A DNA stretch of 34,179 bases from an uncultured Collinsella sp. (GTDB lineage: Bacteria; Actinomycetota; Coriobacteriia; Coriobacteriales; Coriobacteriaceae). The translations under genes were made by a program, and so were the position numbers. The notes beneath the pieces were generated by a model. The model saw only the letters and a list, made by a program, of their open reading frames with translations. It searched no databases and had not been told where the DNA came from. This document shows positions 1-6,974 of this stretch, piece by piece. Within the stretch, counting starts at the first letter, position 1, and each line of letters opens with the position of its first letter. The DNA is taken from the NCBI GenBank assembly GCA_902493835.1, contig CABURG010000003.1:1-34179 (forward strand), given 5' to 3'.

Positions 1-293
1 GATCCCGCTCGCGACTTATCACCCGCCAATAGCAATACCGCCTGGCGCTTGGGGTCAAAGGCGAAGAGGATGCGAATCACCTGCCCACCACACGACGTCA
101 CTCTCAGCTCCTTTAAATGATGAAGCTTCGAGCCCTTTACGCGGTCAACCAGCGGACGACCAAGGCTGGGACCTTCCTTCTCGAGCACCAAAAGGTCTGC
201 ATAAATCTGCTTCAGCGTAGCTTCATCCTGCTCATCAAGCCAAGGTTCAATGTAATCAAGCACGATACGGTACCGATGCAGCTGATTTGACAT
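1..293 (-). CDS. RelE/HigB-type (Gp49-like) toxin, C-terminus cut by window edge
   Basis: The reading frame starts at the ATG at 293 (MSNQLHRYRIVLDYIEPWL) and runs off the window after 97 codons with no stop. It contains the hallmark blocks of Gp49/HigB-like proteins: an N-terminal helix pair, 'GRPLVDRVKGSKLHHLKELR' in the middle, then 'RILFAFDPKRQAVLLLAGDK', which is normally followed by a short W/Y-rich tail lost here. Family members are ribosome-dependent mRNA interferases paired with an HTH antitoxin, usually encoded just downstream; that partner would lie outside the window. The start is preceded by AGAAAGGT. The local sequence is more AT-rich than its neighbours, in keeping with an accessory toxin-antitoxin gene. 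The family call is firm; toxicity and an antitoxin partner are inferred. Confidence 0.8.
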   Translation of the reverse strand, partial: MSNQLHRYRIVLDYIEPWLDEQDEATLKQIYADLLVLEKEGPSLGRPLVDRVKGSKLHHLKELRVTSCGGQVIRILFAFDPKRQAVLLLAGDKSRAG

Positions 294-368
294 ACCTTTC
301 TCCTTCTATAGTAGAAGTTTTACGGTATATTGCAAGGACAAACTTGCGCAAATGTCTATTAATTCAGC

Positions 369-1619
369 TTAAATACGCTGTTTGGGCTCGGTGACGATGG
401 CTCGGACGATGCGGGGGCGATCGGTGAGGTCATGGACGATACGCACGTCCGAAAGGCCTGCCTGGCGACAGAGCTCGGCCGCGGCATCGAGGGCACCCTC
501 GTAGAGCTCGCAGGCAAACAGGCCGCCGGCGCGCAGCATGTAAGGCGCCGCATTGAGCAGGCGGCGGAAAATATCGAGGCCGTCGGCGCCGCCCTCGAGC
601 GCCAGGTCGGGCTCAAAGTCCTTGACCTCGTGCGGCAGCGAGCGCATGACGTCGGTCGGGATGTAAGGCGGGTTGGAGACGAGCACATCAAAGGTGCCCC
701 ACTCTTCGCGGGGAATGGAACTCACCAGGTTGGTGAGGCTAAAGGCAACCTCATCTGCCGTGAGGCCGAGGGCGTCGCGGTTTTTGGTGGCCAGATCGAT
801 GGCGCGCGGCTCGATATCGGTGGCGGTGCAGGTAACGTGGCCGCGGCGCTCCCAGGCAAGGGAGAGCGAAATGCAGCCCGTGCCGCAGCCGACCTCGAGA
901 ACGCGGGCAGTGCAGGGCTCGGTTGGGGCAGGCGCAGCGGCATCCTGAGCTGAAGCCGTCTCCTGGCCGGCACCCTCGATGGCGATGCCGTATTCGTCGA
1001 GCTCGGACTCGGCGGCTTCCGCGGCTTCGGCTTCTGCTGCCTGCGCGGCGGCTTCCTCGGCCTCGCGGTCGGCCAGTTCCTCGGCATAGGCACGGCTGCC
1101 CAGTACGTCGCCGCCTAACGCCGCCTCATCGGCAGCCGTCAGGTTAGCGGCACGGCGCTCGGCAGTCGCGCGCTCGTCGGCCAGCGCCGCCTCGGCTTTG
1201 CGGGCCTCTTCGACCTCATCGTTCCAAGGCAGCTCAACACGCTGACGGGCAGCAGCCTCGGGGCTCAGCACCTCGGCATCCAGATAATTGAGGACTTCCT
1301 CGACGAGCATCTCGGTCTCGGGGCGCGGAATGAGCACACCGGGGGCGCACGCGACGTCGATCATGCGAAACTGCGTGCTGCCGGTGATGTATTGCAGCGG
1401 CTCGCCCTTAGCGCGGCAGACAACGGCCGCATGCATGGTCTCGAGCTGGGCCGCGTTAAGCGTCTCGTCCATACGCATATATAGGTCAATGCGCGCCAGG
1501 CCCGTGGCGGCGCACAGCAGCCACTCGGCAGAAAGACGGGGGTGCTCCTCGCCGCGCTCGGCCAGGTACTCCTTGGTCCACTCGAGACAACGCTTGATGG
1601 TCCAGATCTCGTTTGCCAT
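369..1619 (-). CDS. prmC: Release factor glutamine methyltransferase with a large acidic insertion
   Basis: PrmC N5-methylates the Gln of the GGQ motif of class I release factors, using S-adenosylmethionine, in the cytosol. The 416-residue frame starts at the ATG at 1619, behind a GAGGGGAGGG ribosome site; an upstream in-frame ATG at 1694 is unlikely. Residues 1-110 form the helical substrate-binding domain, including GEPLQYITG and LIPRPETE (97-104). The SAM-binding VLEVGCGTG lies at 240-248 and the signature NPPY at 316-319. Family members are about 280 residues long. The excess is an Ala/Glu/Asp-rich low-complexity stretch, about residues 116-237, placed exactly at the linker between the two domains. 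The methyltransferase motifs are intact, so the enzyme should work. Its substrate gene prfA lies upstream on the same strand, but about 600 bp away rather than adjacent. Confidence 0.93.
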   Translation of the reverse strand: MANEIWTIKRCLEWTKEYLAERGEEHPRLSAEWLLCAATGLARIDLYMRMDETLNAAQLETMHAAVVCRAKGEPLQYITGSTQFRMIDVACAPGVLIPRPETEMLVEEVLNYLDAEVLSPEAAARQRVELPWNDEVEEARKAEAALADERATAERRAANLTAADEAALGGDVLGSRAYAEELADREAEEAAAQAAEAEAAEAAESELDEYGIAIEGAGQETASAQDAAAPAPTEPCTARVLEVGCGTGCISLSLAWERRGHVTCTATDIEPRAIDLATKNRDALGLTADEVAFSLTNLVSSIPREEWGTFDVLVSNPPYIPTDVMRSLPHEVKDFEPDLALEGGADGLDIFRRLLNAAPYMLRAGGLFACELYEGALDAAAELCRQAGLSDVRIVHDLTDRPRIVRAIVTEPKQRI

Positions 1620-1667
1620 GGGGCCCTCCCCTCTTAAGCGCCGGACGGCGCGCGAATGTCGGAGCAG

Positions 1668-1694
1668 ATTGTACGCGAGGCCAGCGCTTGGCAA
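1668..1694 (-). promoter_or_regulatory. Possible prmC promoter
   Basis: On the minus strand TTGCCA (1694-1689) is followed after 15 bp by TACAAT (1673-1668), about 50 bp upstream of the prmC start. The spacer is short for a sigma-70-type promoter, so this is a weak call. It is supported mainly by the good -10 match and by prmC being cut off from prfA by a terminator-like element. Confidence 0.3.
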
Positions 1695-2012
1695 GGGACG
1701 ATTGAAGGCGATTATCGAGAATCAGCCCAGAATTTTGCTTGGAACCTGCCTGAAATGTTCATTCGTCGACGTCTAAGTCTGCATTCGTCAAGCTTTTGGC
1801 AAGGTTGACCCAAAACTGACCAATATCTAACCAAGAACTTGCCAAATCACTTGACGTGCGACGCATCAAAAATCACCCCGCGACTTCTCGGACGATTTTT
1901 CGAGCAATATTTTCAATAGCAGATGAAGGCTGTTAATTACTTTGAGCAGGTAGGCAGCTTAATTTCTAACAAAACAGATTAAATAAACTCGAAAAGTAAT
2001 TTACCCAACCTA

Positions 2013-2037
2013 GTCATTTAAGAACGTCCCCAATGAC
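2013..2037 (+). repeat. 25-bp GTC..AAGAACGTCCCC..GAC intergenic element
   Basis: The sequence begins GTCATTTAAGAACG and ends TCCCCAATGAC, so its ends are a 6-bp inverted repeat (GTCATT/AATGAC). The same 25-bp unit is present inverted at 8022-8046 with ends GTCGTT/AACGAC, so the single difference is paired on both sides. Here it lies directly beyond the structured repeat downstream of prfA. Confidence 0.65.
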
Positions 2038-2044
2038 CACCGCA

Positions 2045-2222
2045 TCCGGAACAAGGCAACGCCGCAGGTAGAGGACGGACAGCGAGCGGGTCGCATTTGA
2101 GACAAGGTGACGTGAAACGAAAGGGCGCTGACCTTCTGGTCGCGCCCTTGAAGTTGAACGTCAGATTGTCCAAATGCGGCCCGCGCAGCGTCGGCTGGTC
2201 CGCCGTTCGGTAGAACGGCGGA
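2045..2222 (-). repeat. Structured intergenic repeat, copy A (3' of prfA)
   Basis: Read on the minus strand, the element starts 2 bases after the prfA stop. Hairpin 1 (2200-2221) has stem CCGCCGTTC/GAACGGCGG around GGTA. Then come GACGCTGC, CAATCTGACGTTCAA, hairpin 2 (2121-2149, AAGGGCG..CGCCCTT enclosing GACCAGAAGG), TTTCACGTCACCTTG and CGCTGTCC-TCCTCTA-CTGC. The same order of blocks occurs at 23985-24151, and a shorter form at 8079-8178. Hairpin 2 could stop transcription after prfA. The wider conservation suggests more than a terminator, but the role is unknown. Confidence 0.7.
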
Positions 2223-2224
2223 AC

Positions 2225-3292
2225 CTAAACGGCCTGTGCCAGCTTCTCGGCTCGCTCGGCGGCAGCGAGCGCCTCGATCACGGTGCCGAGCTGGTCACCC
2301 AGAAGGACGCCGTTGTAGGTGGAGTTGAAACCGATGCGGTGATCGGTCACGCGGTCCTGGGGCTGGTTGTAGGTACGGATCTTCTCGGAACGGTTGCCGT
2401 GGCCGATCTGGCTCTGGCGCTCGGCACCGAGCTCGGCCTGCTGCTTCTCGAGTTCCATCTCGTACAGACGGGCGCGCAGCATCTGCATGCAGACCTCGCG
2501 GTTCTGGATCTGGGAACGCTGCTCCTGCGACTGCACCACGGTGTTGGTGGGCAGGTGGGTGATGCGCACGGCGGAGTAGGTGGTATTAACGCACTGACCG
2601 CCAGGGCCGGAGGCGCAGTAGGTGTCGATGCGCAGGTCGGACTGGTTGATCTGGACGTCGATCTCCTCGGCCTCGGGAAGTACGGCGACGGTAGCCGTGG
2701 AGGTCTGAATGCGGCCCTGGGACTCAGTCTTGGGAACGCGCTGGACGCGGTGCACGCCGGACTCGAACTTCATAACGGAGTAGACGCGGTCGCCCTCGAC
2801 CTTGAACTCAATGGACTTAAAGCCACCGGCCTCGCTGGGGCTGGAGTCGAGCACGGTGGTCTTCCAGCCGCGCGACTCGCAAAAGCGCTGATACATCTTG
2901 TACAGGTCGCCGGCAAAGATGGCCGCCTCGTCGCCACCGGCGGCGGAGCGAATCTCGACGATGGTGTTCTTGTCGTCGTTGGGGTCGCTCGGAATGAGCA
3001 TGTACTTGATGTCTTCCTCGAGCTGGGGAAGCTTGGCCTCGTTTTCGGAGATGTCCATCTGGAGCATCTCCTTCTCATCGGCATCAGTGGTATCGTGCAG
3101 CATTTCCTTGGCAGCCTCGATGTCATCGAGCGCGCCGATGTACTCGCGCGAGGCAGCAATGAGGTCGGACTGGTGCGCGTACTCCTTGTTGAGACGCGTG
3201 AACTCCTTGATATCGGAGGCGACGGCCGGGTCGGAAAGCTTCTTCTCGAGCTCCTCGTAGGCCTTGATGATCTTTTCGAGCTTGTCGCGCAT
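2225..3292 (-). CDS. prfA: Peptide chain release factor 1 (RF1)
   Basis: RF1 reads UAA and UAG in the ribosomal A site and triggers peptidyl-tRNA hydrolysis. The 355-residue frame starts at 3292 behind AAAGGAG; upstream extension to 3466 lacks a ribosome site. The coiled N-terminal domain occupies about residues 1-110. The codon-recognition tripeptide is PKT at 187-189, within RVPKTESQGR, where E. coli RF1 has PAT. The catalytic GGQ is at 231-233 within SGPGGQCVN. The length matches the family. Its modifier prmC lies downstream on the same strand, separated by a structured repeat that begins 2 bp after the stop. The function is certain from the motifs. Confidence 0.97.
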   Translation of the reverse strand: MRDKLEKIIKAYEELEKKLSDPAVASDIKEFTRLNKEYAHQSDLIAASREYIGALDDIEAAKEMLHDTTDADEKEMLQMDISENEAKLPQLEEDIKYMLIPSDPNDDKNTIVEIRSAAGGDEAAIFAGDLYKMYQRFCESRGWKTTVLDSSPSEAGGFKSIEFKVEGDRVYSVMKFESGVHRVQRVPKTESQGRIQTSTATVAVLPEAEEIDVQINQSDLRIDTYCASGPGGQCVNTTYSAVRITHLPTNTVVQSQEQRSQIQNREVCMQMLRARLYEMELEKQQAELGAERQSQIGHGNRSEKIRTYNQPQDRVTDHRIGFNSTYNGVLLGDQLGTVIEALAAAERAEKLAQAV

Positions 3293-3486
3293 GACGGACT
3301 CCTTTATATGCGTGAAGGTGAAAATCGGCAGAATTGATGGGGCGCGGGGCGCCGCTGCGGGGGTAAGCCCAGCTAGAACATGTCGATCTTCAGATACATG
3401 CGCATCCCTTCGCGTATGGGGTACATAATTGCGGTCTAACCCATATATGATAGCGTGCGCAGGCAAACCTGCATATAACCCGCACG

Positions 3487-3521
3487 GAATCTGACAAAGG
3501 GACAGTCCCTTTGTCAGATTC
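3487..3521. repeat. GACAAAGGG palindrome, copy 1
   Basis: A perfect 35-bp palindrome: GAATCTGACAAAGGGAC, one base, GTCCCTTTGTCAGATTC. It is one of five copies in the window, and the outer pairs differ in a compensated way (here CTGAC/GTCAG). Its right end overlaps the last base of the M20 peptidase stop codon, so it forms the 3' end of that operon and could act as a terminator, although no T-run follows. Confidence 0.85.
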
Positions 3522-4936
3522 TAGAGCTTGTGGAGCAGGGCGATGAGGAAGCGGACACCCTGGAGGTAGGCGCGGCGGGTGATGCGCTCGTTGGTGCCGT
3601 GGACGCCGCGATCACACTCGTCGTCATCAACCACAAAGGCCGAGAAGCGAATGCACTCGGAGCAAATGCGCTGGTAGTTGGCAGCGTCGGTCGCGCCGAT
3701 CACGGTCGAGGGGACAATCGCCAACGGCTCGGATGATCCGTTTTCCTCCGTCCCCTTTGGATCACGGAAATAGCGGGCGGCGATGGAGCGAACCGCCTCG
3801 AGTCCCGGTCCGCCGATGCGCGGAGACGGCGAGGGTTCGGAGCTGCCGGGGCCGAGCTCGACCTCGACACGGTCGGCGAGCCCCGCCTCGGCAACGGCGA
3901 CGCGGCAGCGGGCCACGACATCGGCCACGCTCGTGCCCTCGAGCATGCGGAAGTTAATGTTGGCCCACATATCCTGCGGCATTACGTTGGCGCCGGTGCT
4001 GCCACCCTCGACCTGCGTGGGCGCGCAGGTGGTGGTCACGAGCGGATAGAGCTTCTTGCTGGCGAGGCAATCGCGCACGATGGTGTCCTTGTTGGAGGCA
4101 ATCTCGTCGGCCGTGTAAAGCCCCAGCTCGACGAGCTGTGCGGCAAGCAGGTCCGTGACGCGCGTCGGCCACTCGATATCGCAGATTGCGGTGATGGCAC
4201 GGCTGAGCACCTCGAGCGAAGTGCCACCGTAGGGGTTGGACGAATGCCCGCCCTCGCTCTTCGTCTTGAGCACGATATCGGCGTAGCCCTTCTCGGCAAG
4301 GTCGGCATGCATAAGCCAGCCCTCGCCCGCGCCATACTCGGCAGCTGGAACGATGCGGTAGTCACCCTCGTCGATCAGGTACTCAAGCTCAATGCCGCGC
4401 TCCTCGAGCGCGCGGCCGATGGCGCCTGCGCCATACTGCGTAGTCTCCTCGTCCTGGCCAAAGGCCAGGAGCAGCGTGCGCTCGTGCTGCCAACCGTGCG
4501 CCAGCGCATACTCAACCGCCTCGAGAATGCCTGCGACCTGGTCTTTCATATCGATGGCGCCGCGACCCCAAATGTAGGTGTCGTCTACATGCCCGCTAAA
4601 GGGGGCGTACGTCCAGTCGTCCTCGGTACCCGGCACCACGGGGACCACGTCCATGTGACCCATGAGCACAACGGGCTTGAGTGCGGGGTCGGAGCCGGAA
4701 AGCGTCACCAGCAACGAATGATCGATGAGCTCGACCTTACCCGCTGTAAATACGTGCGGCCAGGCCTGCTGCATATAGGCGCGCAGGTCGTCGAACGGCT
4801 GCCAGTCCACTGCCTCGGCATCCATGCTCGAAATGGTCGGAAACGACAGCACACGGCCCAGGCGCTCGCATGCGCCGGCCTTGTCCAAATCGGCAAAATC
4901 ATCCTCATGCGCAAAGAAGCGCCAAACCTCGGCCAT
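3521..4936 (-). CDS. M20 family metallopeptidase
   Basis: This is a zinc-dependent exopeptidase or amidohydrolase of the M20/M28 fold, of 471 residues, likely cytosolic since no signal peptide is seen. The start at 4936 follows AAAGGATGTC. Metal and catalytic residues are visible: H94 and D96 in GHMDVVP, D129 in WGRGAIDMKD, E163/E164 in FGQDEET, and a late His in RGVHGTNER. The length and the WTYAPFSG and GRGAIDMKD blocks resemble the CPS1/PM20D1-like branch (Gly-X carboxypeptidase and N-acyl amino acid hydrolases) rather than DapE or ArgE. It lies 72 bp behind the ATPase gene of an amino acid ABC transporter, in the same direction, so it probably hydrolyses the imported solute. The exact substrate cannot be read from sequence. 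Confidence 0.9.
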   Translation of the reverse strand: MAEVWRFFAHEDDFADLDKAGACERLGRVLSFPTISSMDAEAVDWQPFDDLRAYMQQAWPHVFTAGKVELIDHSLLVTLSGSDPALKPVVLMGHMDVVPVVPGTEDDWTYAPFSGHVDDTYIWGRGAIDMKDQVAGILEAVEYALAHGWQHERTLLLAFGQDEETTQYGAGAIGRALEERGIELEYLIDEGDYRIVPAAEYGAGEGWLMHADLAEKGYADIVLKTKSEGGHSSNPYGGTSLEVLSRAITAICDIEWPTRVTDLLAAQLVELGLYTADEIASNKDTIVRDCLASKKLYPLVTTTCAPTQVEGGSTGANVMPQDMWANINFRMLEGTSVADVVARCRVAVAEAGLADRVEVELGPGSSEPSPSPRIGGPGLEAVRSIAARYFRDPKGTEENGSSEPLAIVPSTVIGATDAANYQRICSECIRFSAFVVDDDECDRGVHGTNERITRRAYLQGVRFLIALLHKL

Positions 4937-5008
4937 GACATCCTTTCGATTGTGACGACAAGGGCCGCCCCACCGTAGCGGCCCTGCCACATAAGCGCTT
5001 GCGGTTGG

Positions 5009-5794
5009 TTATTTGTCCTCGAGATAACGCGAGAGGAACTCGCGAGTGCGCTGGTGTTTGGGATTGCCGAAGAGCTCGGCCGGTGCCGCATCCTCGAGCA
5101 CCACGCCCTTGTCCATAAAGACCACGCGATCGGACACGGTGCGGGCAAAGGCCATCTCGTGCGTGACGACGACCATGGTCATGCCGTCGGCCGCGAGCTT
5201 GCGCATGACCTCGAGCACCTCGCCCACGATCTCGGGGTCGAGTGCCGAAGTCGGCTCGTCGAACAGCATGATCTGCGGATTCATGCACAGGGCGCGGGCG
5301 ATGGCCACGCGCTGCTTTTGGCCGCCGGACAGGCGACCAACGGCGGCGTGCGCGAACTTTTCGAGTCCCACGCTGGTCAGATGCTCCATCGCGACCTTCT
5401 CGGCCTCGGCCTTGCTCATCTTTTTGAGCGTGACGGGCGCGAGCGTGCAGTTGTCGAGCACGTCCATGTTGTTGAACAGGTTAAAGCCCTGGAACACCAT
5501 GCCGATGTCCTCACGCAGCTTGTTGATGTTGCAGCGCTCGGCCGTGAGGTCCTGGCCGTGGAACCAGATGTGGCCCGCGTCCGGGGTCTCGAGCAGGTTG
5601 AGGCAGCGCAGGAAGGTCGACTTACCCGAACCCGAGGCTCCGATAATGGTGACGACCTCGCCGGGGTTAACGGACAGGTCGATGCCCTTGAGTACCTCGA
5701 GCGAGCCGAAGCTCTTGCGCAGGCCCTCGACGCGGATGAGCGGCTCATTGGTCTGTGCGGCGGCCGCAACGCCGGTAATGGCGGTATCTGCCAT
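5009..5794 (-). CDS. Amino acid ABC transporter, ATP-binding protein
   Basis: This is the ATPase of a polar amino acid importer, on the cytosolic side of the membrane, with 261 residues. The start at 5794 follows GAGGAGAATCATC; the longer frame to 5869 would run into the permease gene. Walker A is GASGSGKST (52-60), the signature LSGGQKQR starts at 155, Walker B MLFDEPTSALDP has catalytic E180, and the H-loop is VVVTHEMAFA. The sequence is of the GlnQ/HisP type. It follows the permease gene by 22 bp and precedes the M20 peptidase gene. Substrate specificity is set by the binding protein and stays open. Confidence 0.95.
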   Translation of the reverse strand: MADTAITGVAAAAQTNEPLIRVEGLRKSFGSLEVLKGIDLSVNPGEVVTIIGASGSGKSTFLRCLNLLETPDAGHIWFHGQDLTAERCNINKLREDIGMVFQGFNLFNNMDVLDNCTLAPVTLKKMSKAEAEKVAMEHLTSVGLEKFAHAAVGRLSGGQKQRVAIARALCMNPQIMLFDEPTSALDPEIVGEVLEVMRKLAADGMTMVVVTHEMAFARTVSDRVVFMDKGVVLEDAAPAELFGNPKHQRTREFLSRYLEDK

Positions 5795-5816
5795 GATGAT
5801 TCTCCTCGTCCTAAGC

Positions 5817-6965
5817 CTAGTTGGAGCTGGGCAGCGTGACCGGAGCCTCGGCGCCGAGCTTTTTGCCAAAGGCCTCGAGCAGGCGGCTCGCCACGAGCGT
5901 CAGGATCAGGTAGACCACGAGCGCCACGCAGTAGACCTCCATCTGGCGGTAGTACACGCCGGCGACGGTGGTGGTGGCGTACATGAGGTCGAACACGCCG
6001 ATAACCGAGAGCACCGACGAGTCCTTGATGTTGATGATGAGCTCGTTGGTGAGCGCCGGGATCGCGTTTTTAATGCCCTGGGGGAACACGACTTTGCGCA
6101 TGGCTTGCCACTGCGACAGGCCCAGCGAGCGTGCCGCCTCGGCCTGGCCGAGATCGATGGACTCGATGCCGCCGCGCAGGACCTCCATCATGTAGGCGGT
6201 GGAGTTGAGCGAGATGGTAACGAGGCCGGCGGTGAAAGTGCTCCAAATCTGGTTGGCCTGAGCGGTCTCGAAGCCCATGCCGCGCAAAACGGTGAAGCCC
6301 GCGTAATAGATGAGCAGACCCTGGACCATCATGGGCGTGCCGCGCACGATGGTGGAGTAGACGGTCGCAAAGCCGCGGCCGATACTCTTAAAGAAGCGCA
6401 CCAGGTCGTTGTCCACGCGATCGAAGGTCTGAATGCGCAGGAACACAAAAAGCAGTGCCAGGAAGAATGCGATGACGGTGCCGAAGGTGGCAAGCGCGAT
6501 GGTGATCTCGATACCGCGGATAAAGAAGTCCCCGCTCTTGTAGGTCATGTAGACCAGGCTCGACAAAAAGTCGCTGGGGTTGGAATCCGAGACAATGCTC
6601 ACCTGTACCAGGTCGATAAATGACATGACGCAGCGGTCCACGAAAAAGATCGCCGCGATGGCGACCACGACGTAGCTGCCCAGGCGTGCGCCACGACGGC
6701 AACGCTCGGAGGCGAACGGCGACGTTTCGCGATAGTCGTTCCAGTGCATGAGCTTGGTGACCAGCGCCGCCGCCGACACGACGAGCCAGGCCCAAAGAAT
6801 CGCCCAAAGGCAATCTTGGAACACGCCCGTGGGGGCCAAGAAGCTCAGCGGCGTGGGGTTGCGCTGGCTAAACGCCAGGCCGAGCGCCGCGATAACGCTC
6901 GTGCCCAGGTATACATAACGGTGGTCGGCCTTGATAAAGGAGGCCAGGCGATTAATGGTTTTCAT
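5817..6965 (-). CDS. Amino acid ABC transporter permease with extra N-terminal membrane segment
   Basis: This is an inner-membrane permease of the HisM/GlnP type. The ribosome site GGGAGG precedes the start at 6965. The conventional domain begins near residue 150 (GIEITIALATFGTVIAFFLA) and carries the EAA loop at about 276-300 (EAARSLGLSQWQAMRK), which contacts the ATPase. Typical members have about 220 residues; this one has 382. The first 145 residues add hydrophobic segments at about 18-33, 43-72 and 97-120, so the protein probably spans the membrane about eight times. The role of the extension is unknown. It is encoded 9 bp after the binding protein. Confidence 0.92.
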   Translation of the reverse strand: MKTINRLASFIKADHRYVYLGTSVIAALGLAFSQRNPTPLSFLAPTGVFQDCLWAILWAWLVVSAAALVTKLMHWNDYRETSPFASERCRRGARLGSYVVVAIAAIFFVDRCVMSFIDLVQVSIVSDSNPSDFLSSLVYMTYKSGDFFIRGIEITIALATFGTVIAFFLALLFVFLRIQTFDRVDNDLVRFFKSIGRGFATVYSTIVRGTPMMVQGLLIYYAGFTVLRGMGFETAQANQIWSTFTAGLVTISLNSTAYMMEVLRGGIESIDLGQAEAARSLGLSQWQAMRKVVFPQGIKNAIPALTNELIINIKDSSVLSVIGVFDLMYATTTVAGVYYRQMEVYCVALVVYLILTLVASRLLEAFGKKLGAEAPVTLPSSN

Positions 6966-6974
6966 GCTGCCTCC

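Larger units (their letters stand above)
1620..2224. other. 605-bp prmC-prfA intergenic region
   Basis: No convincing gene was found on either strand. The part near prmC may hold its promoter. The middle (about 1770-2010) is AT-rich and contains an inverted pair TTTGGCAAG (1795-1803) / CTTGCCAAA separated by about 38 bp, of unknown role. The part next to prfA is occupied by the 25-bp element at 2013-2037 and the structured repeat at 2045-2222. Confidence 0.6.

Noticed and set aside
2174..3337. A 387-codon plus-strand frame opposite prfA.
   Set aside because: Repetitive Leu/Gly/Asp/Val composition, antisense to a clear RF1.
3360..3406. A possible ten-codon leader peptide upstream of prfA (MRMYLKIDMF).
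   Set aside because: Its ribosome site is too close to the ATG and there is no attenuator-like structure or biological reason for one at prfA.
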